A stretch of DNA of 30,000 bases from Actinidia chinensis (lineage: Eukaryota; Streptophyta; Magnoliopsida; Ericales; Actinidiaceae), in NCBI GenBank assembly GCA_009663005.1, contig CM018910.1:10491641-10521640 (forward strand), written 5' to 3'. Shown here piece after piece: positions 1-10,514 of this stretch; the stretch's first letter is position 1; each line of letters opens with the position of its first letter. The position numbers and the translations under genes are program-made. The notes under the pieces are model-generated. The model did not search any database. It was not told the origin of the DNA and worked only from the letters and a program-made list of their open reading frames with translations.

Positions 1-276
1 GGACTGAAATAAAAATTTTAAAAACTTACGGGACAATAATTCAATCCTCGCGTATAGATCCGTAAAGTAACAAAACCTTGAGGGAACGAAATCGAAAAAG
101 GCCAAAGACCAAAGTGTAATTTTAAAATTTTAGGGGCTATACTGTAAATATCAAAAAGTCAAGGGACCAAAATATAAATTTAGAAAACTTACGAGACAAA
201 ACATCTATCCTCGAATATATATAAGGATAGAAACAAAACCTTGTAGGGACTAAATTGAAAAAATTAAGGCCGGGGA
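1..276. repeat. Partial c monomer joined directly to an a monomer
   Basis: The window opens inside a c monomer (AATTCAATCCTCGCGTATAG at 38-57). Near 95-105 it passes straight into the end of a g monomer and the start of an a monomer (anchor 109), skipping d, e, f and most of g. The c part resembles 9573-9665, including the unusual GTAAAGTAAC. The a part resembles 10340 onward. Those two regions lie about 670 bases further apart at 9.6-10.3 kb than here, which fits a four-monomer deletion. Confidence 0.75.
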
Positions 277-1102
277 CCAAAGTATAATTTTAAAAGTTTT
301 ATGGGGCAAACTGTAAATATAAAAAAGTTTAGGGACCAAATTATAAATTTTAAAAACTTTTTGGACAAAACTTTAATCCTCGCATATAGATCCAGAAACT
401 AAAAAAATCTCGAAAGAACTAAATTATAAAATTTAGAACGCCCAATTACCAAAGTGTAATTTTCAAAACTTTAAGGGGGCAAAGTATAAATATCAAAAAG
501 TCAAAGAACCGAAATGTAAATTTTAGAAACTTATGGGACAATAATTCCATCCTCGCGTATAAATAGTTCATACTGTAAATAGTATAAATTAGAAACTGTA
601 AATTTTAAAAATTTTGGTGACAAACTGTAAATATCAAAAAGTTCATGGGCCAAACGGTAAATTTTAAAAACATATTGGGCAAAACTTAAATCCTCGCATA
701 TAAATCCTAAACCTAAGAAAACTTTGGAAGAAATAAATTGAAAAATAAAGAAAGCCCATAGACCAAAGTGTAATTTTAAAAAAGTTTAGTGGGCAATATA
801 TAATTACAAGGGTACAAATTATAAATATCAAACAGTTCAAGGACCAAACAGTAGTTTCTAGAAACTTATAGATTTAGAAATTAATAAAACCTAGGGGTAA
901 AAAATTAAAAAAATTCAGAAAGATCATGGACCAAAGTGTAATTCAAAAAACTTTAGGGGGCAATCTACAAATATCAAAAAGTCAAGGGACCAAACTATAA
1001 ATTTTAAAAATTTATGGAACAAAATTTAATCCTCTCATATAGATCTGAATAGAATGAAAACCTTAGGGGTACTAGATTAAAAATATTCAGAAAGGCCAAG
1101 GA
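277..1102. repeat. 7-mer copy with scrambled c/e junction and missing d
   Basis: The order is b (277), c (449), a truncated c/e junction with irregular filler at about 553-605, then f (763) and g (931). The filler is the least regular stretch of the window: short pieces such as AAATAGTTCATACTGTAAAT and AGTATAAATTAGAAACTG replace the expected c tail, all of d and the start of e. The remaining e sequence (CAAACTGTAAATATC, CATATAAATCCTAAACC) is normal. Confidence 0.75.
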
Positions 1103-2273
1103 CCAAAGTATAATTTTAAAATTTTAGGGGCCATACTATAAATATCAAAAAGTTCAGGGACCAAACTATAAATTTTAAAAACTTATGTGACAAAACTTTA
1201 ATCCTCGCATATAGATCCAGAAACTAAAAAAATCTTGGAAGAACTAAATTGTAAAATTTAGAACGCCCAGTTACCAAAGTGTAATTTTGAAAACTTTAAG
1301 GGGGCAAACTATAAATATCAAAAAGTCAAGGGACCGAAATATAAATTTTAGAACCTTGCGGGACGATAATTCAATACTCGCGTATAAATCCGTAAACTAA
1401 GAAAACCTTGACGGAACGAAATTGAAAAAATTATGAATGCCCAGGGACCAAAGTGTAATTATAAAAAATTTTTGAGGGAAATAGTAAATATTAAAAATTC
1501 TAGGGTCCAAACCATAATTATTAAAAAATTATATATCCGAAAACTAAGAAAATTGGGTGAACTAGATTAAAAAAATTTAGAAATGCCAGGGACCAAAGTA
1601 GAATTTTAAAAACTTTTGGTGACAAACTGTAAATATCAAAAAGTCCATGGACCAAACGGTAAATTTTAAAAATTATCTGACAAAACTTAAATCCTCGCAT
1701 ATAAATCCTAAACCTAAGAAAACTTTGGAAGAACTAAATCGAAAAATTCAGATAGCCCAGGGACCAAAGCGTAATTTCAAAAAACTTTATTGGGCAATCT
1801 ATAATTACTAGGGAGCAAATTATAAATATCAAAAGGTTTAAGGACCAAACTGTAATTTCAAGAAACTTATAGATTTAGAAACGAATAAAACCTTGGGAAA
1901 ATATTTTAAAAAATCAAAAAGATCAGGGACTAAAGTGTAATTTAAAAAATATAAGGGGGCAATCTACAAATATGAAAAAGTCAAAGGACCAAACTATAAA
2001 TTTTAAAAATTTATGGGACAAAATTGAATCCTCTCATATAGATCTGAATAGAATGAAAACCTTAGGGGTACTAGATTAAAAAAATTCAGAAAGCCAAAGA
2101 CCATACTGTAATTTTAAAATATTAGAGGCCATGCTGTAAATATCAAAAAGTCAAGGGACAAAAATATAAATTTAGAAAACTTACGAGACAAAACATTTAT
2201 CCTCGAATATATATCTGGATAGAACGAAAACCTTGTAGGGGAATAAATTGAAAAAATTAAGAATGGCCAGGGA
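1103..2273. repeat. 7-mer copy starting with an a/b hybrid monomer
   Basis: The first monomer (1103) begins like a (AATTTTAGGGGCCATAC) and ends like b (CTCGCATATAGATCCAG), so one monomer has been lost by in-register fusion. It is followed by c (1274), d (1448), e (1593), f (1764), g (1930) and a (2101), all in normal order and phase. Confidence 0.75.
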
Positions 2274-3105
2274 CTAAAGTATAATTTTAAAATTTTTTAT
2301 GGTGTTCTATTAATTTCAAAATCGCGGACCAAACTATAAAATTTAAAAACTTATGGGACAAAAGTTTAATACTCGCATATAGATCCAGAAACTATAAAAA
2401 TCTTGGGAAAACTAAATTGTAAAATTTAGAAAGCCCAAATACCATAGTGTAATTTTAAAAACTTTAAGGGGCAAACTATAAATATCAAAAAGTCAAGGGA
2501 CCGAAATGTAAATTTCAGAAACTTATGGTAAATTTATTGGACAAAACTTAAATCCTTGCATATAAATCCTAAACAAAGAAAACTTTGGAAGAACTGAATT
2601 GAAAAATTCAGAAAGTTCGGGGACCAAAGTGTAATTTTAAAAAACTTTAGTGGGCAATCTATAATTACTGGGGTACAAATTATAAATATCAAAAAGTTTA
2701 AGGACCAAATTGTAATTTCAAGAAACTTATAGATTTAGAAACTAATAAAACCTTGGGGTAAAAAATTTAAAAATTCAGAAAGACCAGGGACCAAAGTGTA
2801 AGTTAAAAAACATTAGGGGCAATCTACAATTATCCAAAAGTCAAGGGACCAAACTATAAATTTTAAAAATTTATGGGATAAAATTCAATCCTCTCATATA
2901 GATCCGAATAGAATGAAAACCTTGGGGGTACTGGATTAAAAAAATTCAGAAAGGCCAAAGACCATACTGTAAATATCAAAAAGTCAAGAGAGAAAAATAT
3001 AAATTTAAAAAACTTACGAGACAAAACATTTATCCTCGAATATAATTCTGGATAGAAAGAAAACCTTGTATGGACTAAATTAAAAAAATTAATAATGGCC
3101 AGGGA
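2274..3105. repeat. Shortened 7-mer copy (c/e fusion, slipped a)
   Basis: The order is b (2274), a c/e fusion (2442), f (2624), g (2791) and a shortened a (2962). The fusion lies near 2520-2545, where the c text GAAACTTATGG runs into the e text GGTAAATTTATTGGAC; d and most of e are gone. The a monomer lacks about 26 bases between two CCATACTGTAA copies. The interval to the next b is 832 instead of ~1170 bases. Confidence 0.75.
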
Positions 3106-4275
3106 CCAAAGTATAATTTTAAAAGTTTTATTAGGAACTCTCTAAATATAAAAAAGTTCAGGGACCAAACTATAAATTTTAAAAACTTATGGGACAAAAC
3201 TTTAATCCTCGCATATAGATCCAGAAACTAAAAAAATCTTGGGAAAACTAGATCGTAAAAATTAGAATGCCCTATTACCAAAGTGTAATTTTAAAAACTT
3301 TATGGTGGCAAACTATAAATATCAAAAAGTCAAGGGACCGAAATATAAATTTCAAAAACTTACGGTACAATAATTCAATCCTCGCGTATAGATCTGCAAA
3401 CTAACCAAACATTGAGGGAACGAAACTAGAAAAATTCTGAATGCCCAGGGACCAAAGTATAATTATAAATATTTTAAGGGGCAAACAGTAAATATTAAAA
3501 AGTCAAGGATCCAAACTATAATTATTTAAAAAATTTATATATCCGAAAACTAAGAAAATTGGGTGAACTAAATTAAAAAAATTTAGAAATTCCCGGAACC
3601 AAAGTAGAATTTTAAAAACTTTTGGTAACAAACTATAAATATCAAAAAGTCCATGGACCAAAACGGTAAATTTATTGGACAAAACTTAAATCCTCGCATA
3701 TAAATCCTAAACTAAGAGAACTTTGGAAGAACTAAATTGAAAATTTCAGAAAGCCCGGGGACCAAAGTGTAATTTTAAAAAACTTTAGTGGGCAATCTAT
3801 AATTACTAAGGTACAAATTATAAATATCAAAAAGTTTAAGGACTAAATTGTAATTACAAGAAACTTATAAATTTAGAAACTAATAAAACCTTGGGGTAAA
3901 AAAATTTAAAAATTCAGAAAGACCAGGGACCAAAGTGTAATTTAAAAAATATTAGGGGGCAATCTACAAATATTCAAAAGTCAAGGAACCAAACAATAAA
4001 TTTTAAAAATTTATGGAACAAAATTCATTCCTCTCATATAGATCCGAATAGAATGAAAACCTTGGGGGTACTGGATTAATAAAATTCAGAAAGGCCAAAG
4101 ACCATACTGTAATTTTAAAATTTTAGGGGCCATACTATAAATATCAAAAAGTCTAGGGACAAAAATATAAAAATAGAAAACTTAAGAAACAAAACATTTA
4201 TCCTCGAATATATATATCTGGATAGAACGAAAACCTTATAGGGACTAAATTGAAAAAATTAAGAATGGCCAGGGA
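3106..4275. repeat. Complete 7-mer higher-order repeat copy
   Basis: Complete and in phase: b 3106, c 3278, d 3452, e 3599, f 3762, g 3930, a 4102, with the next b at 4276. Total length is 1170 bases. It serves as the reference copy for domain 1. The d monomer is 147 bases and the others 163-174. Confidence 0.88.
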
Positions 4276-4447
4276 CCAAAGTATAATTTTAAAAGTTTTA
4301 TGGGGTAAACTCTAAATATCAAAAAGTTAAGGAACCAAACTATAAATTTTAAAAACTTATAGGACAAAACTTTAATACTCGCATATAGATCGAGAAACTA
4401 AAAAAATTTTGGGAGAACTAAATTGTAAAATGTAGAAAGCCCAATTA
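4276..4447. repeat. Representative five-box monomer (type b)
   Basis: This 172-bp monomer shows the internal plan used throughout. GGGAC-like boxes start near 4272 (GGGACCAAAG), 4301 (TGGGGTAAAC), 4330 (AGGAACCAAAC), 4361 (AGGACAAAAC) and 4411 (GGGAGAACTAAA), and the next monomer begins near 4443. Spacings are therefore about 29, 29, 31, 50 and 32 bases. The long fourth interval holds the conserved box ACTCGCATATAGATC (usually ATCCTCGCATATAGATCC). This suggests that an ancestral ~30-bp repeat was multiplied five-fold, with about 20 bases added to one sub-unit, before the ~170-bp unit itself was amplified. Confidence 0.85.
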
Positions 4448-5370
4448 CTAAAGTGTAATTTTAAATACTTTAAGGAGGTAAACTATAAATATCAAAAATC
4501 CAAAGGACCGAAATATAAAGTTCAAAAACTTACGGGACAATAATTCAATCCTTGCGTATAGATCTGCAAACTAACAAAACATTGAGGGAACGAAATTGGG
4601 CAAATTCTGAATGCCCAGGGACCAAAGTATAATTAGAAAATGTTTAAGGGGCAAACAGTAAATATTAAAAAGTGTAGGATCCAAACTATAATTATTAAAA
4701 ATTTATAAATTCAAAAACTAAGAAAATTGGGTGAACTAAATTAAAAATATTTAGAAATGTCAGGGACCAAAGTAGAATTTTAAAAACTTTTGGTGACAAA
4801 CTATAAATATCAAAAAGTCCATGGACCAAACGGTAAAGTTATTGGACAAAACTTAAGTCCTCACATATAAATCCTAAACCTAAGAAAACTTTGGAAGAAC
4901 TAAATTAAAAAATCCAGAAAGCCCGGGGACCAAGGTGAAATTTTAAAAAACTTTAGTGGGCATTCTATAATTACTAGGGTGCAATTTATAAATATCTAAA
5001 AGTTTAAGGACCAAATTGTAATTTCAAGAAACTTATAGATTTAGAAACTAATAAAACCTTGGGGTAAAAAATTTAAAAATTCAGAAAGACCAGGGATCAA
5101 AGTGTAATTTAAAAAACATTAGGGGGCAATCTACAAATATCCAAAGGTCAAGGAACCAAACTATAAATTTTAAACATTTATGGAACAAAATTCAATCCTC
5201 TCATATAGGATTTAAAATTTTAGGGGCCATACTATAAATTTCAAAAAGTCAAGGGACAAAAATATCAATTTAGAAAACTTATGAGACAAAACATTTATCC
5301 TCAAATATAATTCTGGATAGAAAGAAAACCTTATAGGGACTAAATTAAAAAAATTAAGAATGGCCAAGGG
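4276..5370. repeat. 7-mer copy with truncated g/a boundary
   Basis: b 4276, c 4448, d 4622, e 4767, f 4930, g 5097, then an abrupt join near 5210. There the g box CCTCTCATATAGGA runs directly into TTTAAAATTTTAGGGGCC of a. About 70-75 bases (the g tail and the start of a) are absent, which explains the 1095-base spacing. Confidence 0.8.
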
Positions 5371-6534
5371 CCAAAGTATAATTTTAAAAGTTTTACGGGG
5401 CACTCTCTAAATATCAAAAAGTTCAGGGACCAAACTATAAATTTTAAAAACTTGTGGGACAAAACTTTCATCCTCGCATATAGATCCAGAAACTAAAAAT
5501 ATCTTGGGAGAACTAAATCGTAAAATTAAGAAAACCCTATTACCAAAGTATAATTTTAAAAACTTTACGGTGGCAAACTATAAATATGAAAAAGTCAAGC
5601 AACCGAAATGTAAATTTTAGAAACTTACGGGACAATAATTCAATCCTCGCGTATAGATCCGCAAACCAACAAAACATTGAGGGAACGAAATTGGAAAAAT
5701 TCTGAATGCCCGGGGACGAAAGTATAATTATAAAAATTTAAGGGGCGAACAATATATATTAAAAAGTCAAGGGTCCAAACTATAATTATTTAAAAAATTT
5801 ATATATCCGAAAACTAAGAAAATTGGGTGAACTAAATTAAAAAAATTTAGAAATGCCCGGGACCAAAGTAGAATTTTAAAAACTTTTGGTGACAAACTGT
5901 AAATATCAAAAAGTCCATGGACCAAACGGTAAATTTATTGGACAAAACTTAAGTCCTCACATATAAATCCTAAACTAAGAAAACATTGCAAGAACTAAAT
6001 TGAAAAATTCAGAAAGCCTGGGGACCAAAGTGTAATTTTAAAAAACTTTAGTGGGCAATCTTTAATTACTGAGGTACAAATTATAAATATCAAAAAGTTT
6101 AAGGACCAAATTGTAATTACAAGAAATTTATAAATTTAGAAACTAAAAAAACCTTGGGGTAAATTTTTTTAATAATTTAGAAAGACCAGGGACCAAAGTG
6201 TAATTTAAAAAACATTAGGGGCAATCTACAAATATCCAAAAGTCAAAGGACCAAACTATAAATTTTAAAAATTTGTGGAACAAAATTCAATCCTCTCATA
6301 TAGATCCGAATAGAATGAAAACCTTGAGGGTACTAGATTAAAAATATTCAAAAAGCCAAAGACCATACTGTAATTTTAAAATTTCAAAGGCCATACTTTA
6401 AATATCAAAAAGTCAAGGGACAAAAATATAAATTTAGAAAACTTACGAGACAAAACATTTATCCTCGAATATATATCTGGATAGAAAGAAAACCTTGTAG
6501 GGACTAAATTGAAAAAATTAAGAATGGTCGGGGA
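5371..6534. repeat. Complete 7-mer higher-order repeat copy
   Basis: b 5371, c 5543, d 5717, e 5863, f 6025, g 6193, a 6363, next b 6535; 1164 bases. The order matches the reference copy. Its last part (g-a) and the following b are duplicated immediately downstream. Confidence 0.85.
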
Positions 6535-7025
6535 CCAAAGTATAATTTTTAAAGTTTTATTGGGAAAACTGTAAATATCAAAAAGTTCAGGGACCAAACT
6601 ATAAATTTAGTGGGCAATCTATAATTACTAAAGTACAAATTATAAATATTAAAAAGTTTAAGGACCAAATTGTAATTTCAAGAAACTTGTAATTTAAAAA
6701 ACTTTAAGGGATAATCTACAAATATCAAAAAGTCAAGGGACCAAACTATAAATTTTAAAAATTTATGGGATAAAATTCAATCCTCTCATATAGATCCGAA
6801 TAGAATGAAAACCTTGGGGGTACTAGATTAAAAAAATTCAGAAAGCCCAAAAACCATACTGTAATTTTAAAATTTTAGGGTCCATACTGTAAATATCAAA
6901 AAGTCAAGGGAGCAAAATATAAATTTAGAAAACATACGAGACAAAACATCTATCCTCGAATATATATGTGGATAGAAAGAAAACCCTGTAGGGACTAAAT
7001 TGAAAAAATTAAGAATGGTCGGGGA
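6535..7025. repeat. Local tandem duplication, ~490 bp (b, f part, g, a)
   Basis: After b (6535) the array jumps near 6607 into the middle of an f monomer (TAGTGGGCAATCTATAATTAC). It jumps again near 6687 from f (TTCAAGAAACTT) into g (GTAATTTAAAAAACTTT). Sequence from about 6198 to 6607 then recurs at about 6688 to 7097 with an offset of 490-491 bases. Shared rare features include GGTCGGGGACC and TTATTGGGAAAACTG in both b monomers, so the duplication is recent compared with the general divergence. Confidence 0.82.
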
Positions 7026-8174
7026 CCAAAGTATAATTTTTAAAGTTTTATTGGGAAAACTGTAAATATCAAAAAGTTCAGGGACCAAACTATAAATTTA
7101 AAAAACTTATGGGACAAAACTTTAATCCTCGCATATAGATCCAGAAACTAAAAAAATCTTGGGAGAACTTAATTGTAAAATTTAGAAAGCCCAATTACCA
7201 AAATGTAATTTTGACAACTTTAAGGGGGCAAACTATAAATATCAAAAAGTCAAGGGACCGAAATGTAAATTTCAAAAACTTATGGGACAATAATTCAATC
7301 CTCGCGTATAGATCCGTAAACTAACAAAACCTTGAGGGAACGAAATTGAAAAAATTCTGAATGCCCAAGGACCAAAGTGTAAGTATAAAAATTTTAAGGG
7401 GCAAACAGTAAATATTAAAAGGTCCAGGGTCCTAACTATAATTATTAAAAATTTATATATCCGAAAACTAAGAAATTTGGGAGAACTAAATTGTAAAATT
7501 TAGAACGCCCAATTACCAAAGTGTAATTTTGAAAAACTTTAAGGGGCAAACTCTAAATATCAAAAAGTCAAGGGACCGAAATGTAAATTTTAGAAACTTA
7601 CGGGACAATAATTCAATCCTCGCGTATAAATCCGTAAACTAACAAAACCTTGGGTGAACAAAATTGAAAAAATTCTGAATGCCCATGGACCAAAGTATAA
7701 TTATAAAACTTTTAAGGGGCGGACAATAAATATTAAAAAGTCCAGGGTCCAAACTATGATTATTAAATATTTATATATCCGAAAACTAAGAAAGTTGGGT
7801 GAACTAAATTAAAAAAACTTAGAAATGCCAGGGACCAAAGTAGAATTTTAAAAACTTTTGGTGACAAACTATAAATATCAAAAAGTCCATGGACCAAATG
7901 GTAAATTTTAAAAACTTATTGGACAAAACTTAAATCCTCGCATATAAATCCTAAACCTAAGAAAACTTTGGAAGAACTAAATCAAAAAATGCAGATAGCC
8001 CAGGGACCAAAGTGTAATTTAAAAAACTTTAGGGGGCATTCTATAATTACTAGGGTACAAATTATAAATATCAAAAAGTTCAAGGACCAAACTATAATTT
8101 CAAAAAACTTGTAGACTTAGAAACTATGAAAACCTTGGGAGAATTAAATTTAAAAAATTCAGAAAGGCCGGGGA
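7026..8174. repeat. Rearranged 7-mer copy (b c d/b c d e f)
   Basis: b 7026, c 7198, then d 7372 whose end (near 7470-7490) switches to a b-type tail (TTGGGAGAACTAAATTGTAA), followed by a second c (7516), d (7690), e (7835) and f (8007). The f monomer ends in an a-like tail and leads straight to b at 8175, so g and a are missing. The duplicated c-d gain and the g-a loss nearly cancel, and the spacing to the next b is 1149 bases. Confidence 0.75.
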
Positions 8175-9343
8175 CCAAAGTATAATTTTAAAAGTTTTAT
8201 TGGGAAAACTGTAATTATCAAAAAGTTCAGGGACTAAACTATAAATCTTAAAAACTTATGGCACAAAACTTTAATCGTCGCATATAACTAAAAAAATCTT
8301 GGGAGAACATAATTGTAAATTTTAGAACGCCCAATTACCAAAGTGTAATTTTGAAAACTTTAAGGGTGCAAACTATAAATATCAAAAAGTCAAGGGACCA
8401 AAATGTAATTTCAAACACTTACGGGACAATAATTCAATCCCCGCGTATAGATCCGTAAACTAACAAAACCTTGAGGGAACGAAATTGAAAAAATTCTGAA
8501 TGCCCAAGGACCAAAGTGTAATTATAAAAATTTTAAGGGGCAAACAGTAAATATTAAAAAGTCCAGGGTCCAAACTATAATTATTAAAAATTTATATATC
8601 CCAAAACTAAGAAAGTTAGGTGAACTAAATTAAAAAAATTTAGAAATGCCAGAGACCGAAGTAGAACTTTAAAAACTTTTGCTGACAAACTATAAATATC
8701 AACAAGTCCATGGACCAAACGGTAAATTTAAAAAACTTATTGGACAAAACTTAAATCCTCGCATATAAATCCTAAACCTAAGAAAACATTGGAAGAACTA
8801 AATTGAAAAATTCAGAAAGCCCAGGGACCAAAAGTATAATTTTAAAAAAATTTTGTGGGCTTTCTATAATTACTAGGGTGCAAATTTTAAAAATCAAAAA
8901 GTTCAAGGACCAAACTATAATTTTAAGAAACTTATAGATTTAGAAACTAATAAAACCTTGGGGTACAAAACTAAAAAAATTCAGAAAGATCAGGGACCAA
9001 AGTATAATTTAAAAAACTTTACGAAACAATCTACAAATATCAAAATGTCAAGGGACCAAACTATAAATTTTAAAAAATTATGGAAAAAAATTCAATCCTC
9101 TCATATAGATCCGAGTAGAATGAAAACCTTGGGGGTACTAGTTAAAAACAATTAAGAAAGGCCAGAGACCAAAGTGTAATTTTAAAATTTTGGGGCCATA
9201 CTATAAATATCAAAAAGTCAAGGGAGGAAAATATAAATTTAGAAAACATACAAGACAAAACATCTATCCTCGAATATATATATATATGGATAGAAAGAAA
9301 ACCTTGCAGGGACTAGATTAAAAAAATTAAGAATGGCCGGGGA
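8175..9343. repeat. Complete 7-mer higher-order repeat copy
   Basis: b 8175, c 8338, d 8511, e 8656, f 8828, g 8997, a 9169, next b 9344; 1169 bases. A small deletion near 8288 removes the GATCCAGAA part of the b CTCGCATATAGATCC box. Confidence 0.86.
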
Positions 9344-10514
9344 CCAAAGTATAATTTTAAAAGTTTTATTGGGCAACCTATAAATAACAAAAAGTTTAGG
9401 GACCAAACTATAAATTTTAAAAATTTACGGCACAAAACTTTAATCCTCGCATATAGATCCATAAACTAAAAAAATCTTGGGAGAACTTAATTGTAAAATT
9501 TAGAACGCCCAATTTCCAAAGTGTAACTTTGAAAACTTTAAGGGGGCAAACTATAAATGTCAAAAAGTCAAGGGATCGAAATGTAAATTTTAGAAACTTA
9601 CCGGACAATAATTCAATCCTCGCGTATAGATCCGTAAAGTAACAAAACCTTGAGGGAACAAAATTGAAAAAATTCTGAATGCGCAGGGATCAAAGTGTAA
9701 TTATAAAAATTTTAAGGGGAAAATAGTAAATATTAAAAAGTCCAAGGTCCAAACTATAATTATTAAAAATTTATATATCCGAAAACTAAGAAAGTTGGGT
9801 GAACTAAATTAAAAACATTTAGAAATGCCAGGGACCAAAGTTGAATTTTAAAAACTTTTGGTGACAAACTGTAAATACCAAAAAGTTCATGGACCAAACG
9901 GTAAATTTTAAAAACTTATTGGACAAAACTTAAATCCTCGCATATAAATCCTAAACCTAAGAAAACTTTGGAAGAACTAAATCGAAAAATAAAGAAAGCC
10001 CAGGGACCAAAGTGTAATTTTACAAAACTATAGTGGGCAATCTATAATTACTAGGGTACAAATTATAAATATCAAACAGTTCAAGGACCAAACTATAATT
10101 TCAAGAAACTTATAGATTTAGAAACTATTAAAATCTTGGGGTAAAAAATTAAAAAAATTCAGAAAGACCAGGTACCAAAGTGTAATTTAAAAACTTTTAG
10201 GGGAAAATCAACAAATATCAAAAAGTCAAGGGACCAAACTATAAATTTTAAAAACTTATGGAACAAAATTTAATCCTCTCGTATAGATACGAATCAAATG
10301 AAAATCTTGGGGGTACTAGATTAAATAAATTCAAAAAGGCCAAAGACCAAAGTGTAATTTTAAATTTTTAGGGGCTATACTATAAATATCAAAAAGTCAA
10401 GGGACCAAAATATAAATTTAGAAAACTTACGAGACAAAACATCTATCCTCGAATATATATAAGGATAGAAACAAAACCTTGTAGGGACTAAATTGAAAAA
10501 ATTAAGGCCGGGGA
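9344..10514. repeat. Complete 7-mer higher-order repeat copy
   Basis: b 9344, c 9516, d 9690, e 9835, f 10007, g 10175, a 10347, next b 10515; 1171 bases. The c end and the a monomer are the closest relatives of the pieces fused at 1-276. Confidence 0.87.

Noticed and set aside
6376..7088. Pair of nearly identical 73-codon minus-strand frames as a possible duplicated gene family
   Set aside because: The pair reflects the 490-bp satellite duplication, not conserved coding sequence. Changes between the copies and to other units are scattered without codon pattern.
8958..9155. Plus-strand open frame of 65 codons
   Set aside because: It lies wholly inside g and a monomers and is Lys- and Asn-rich, as expected from A-rich DNA. 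Equivalent positions in sister copies are interrupted by stops.
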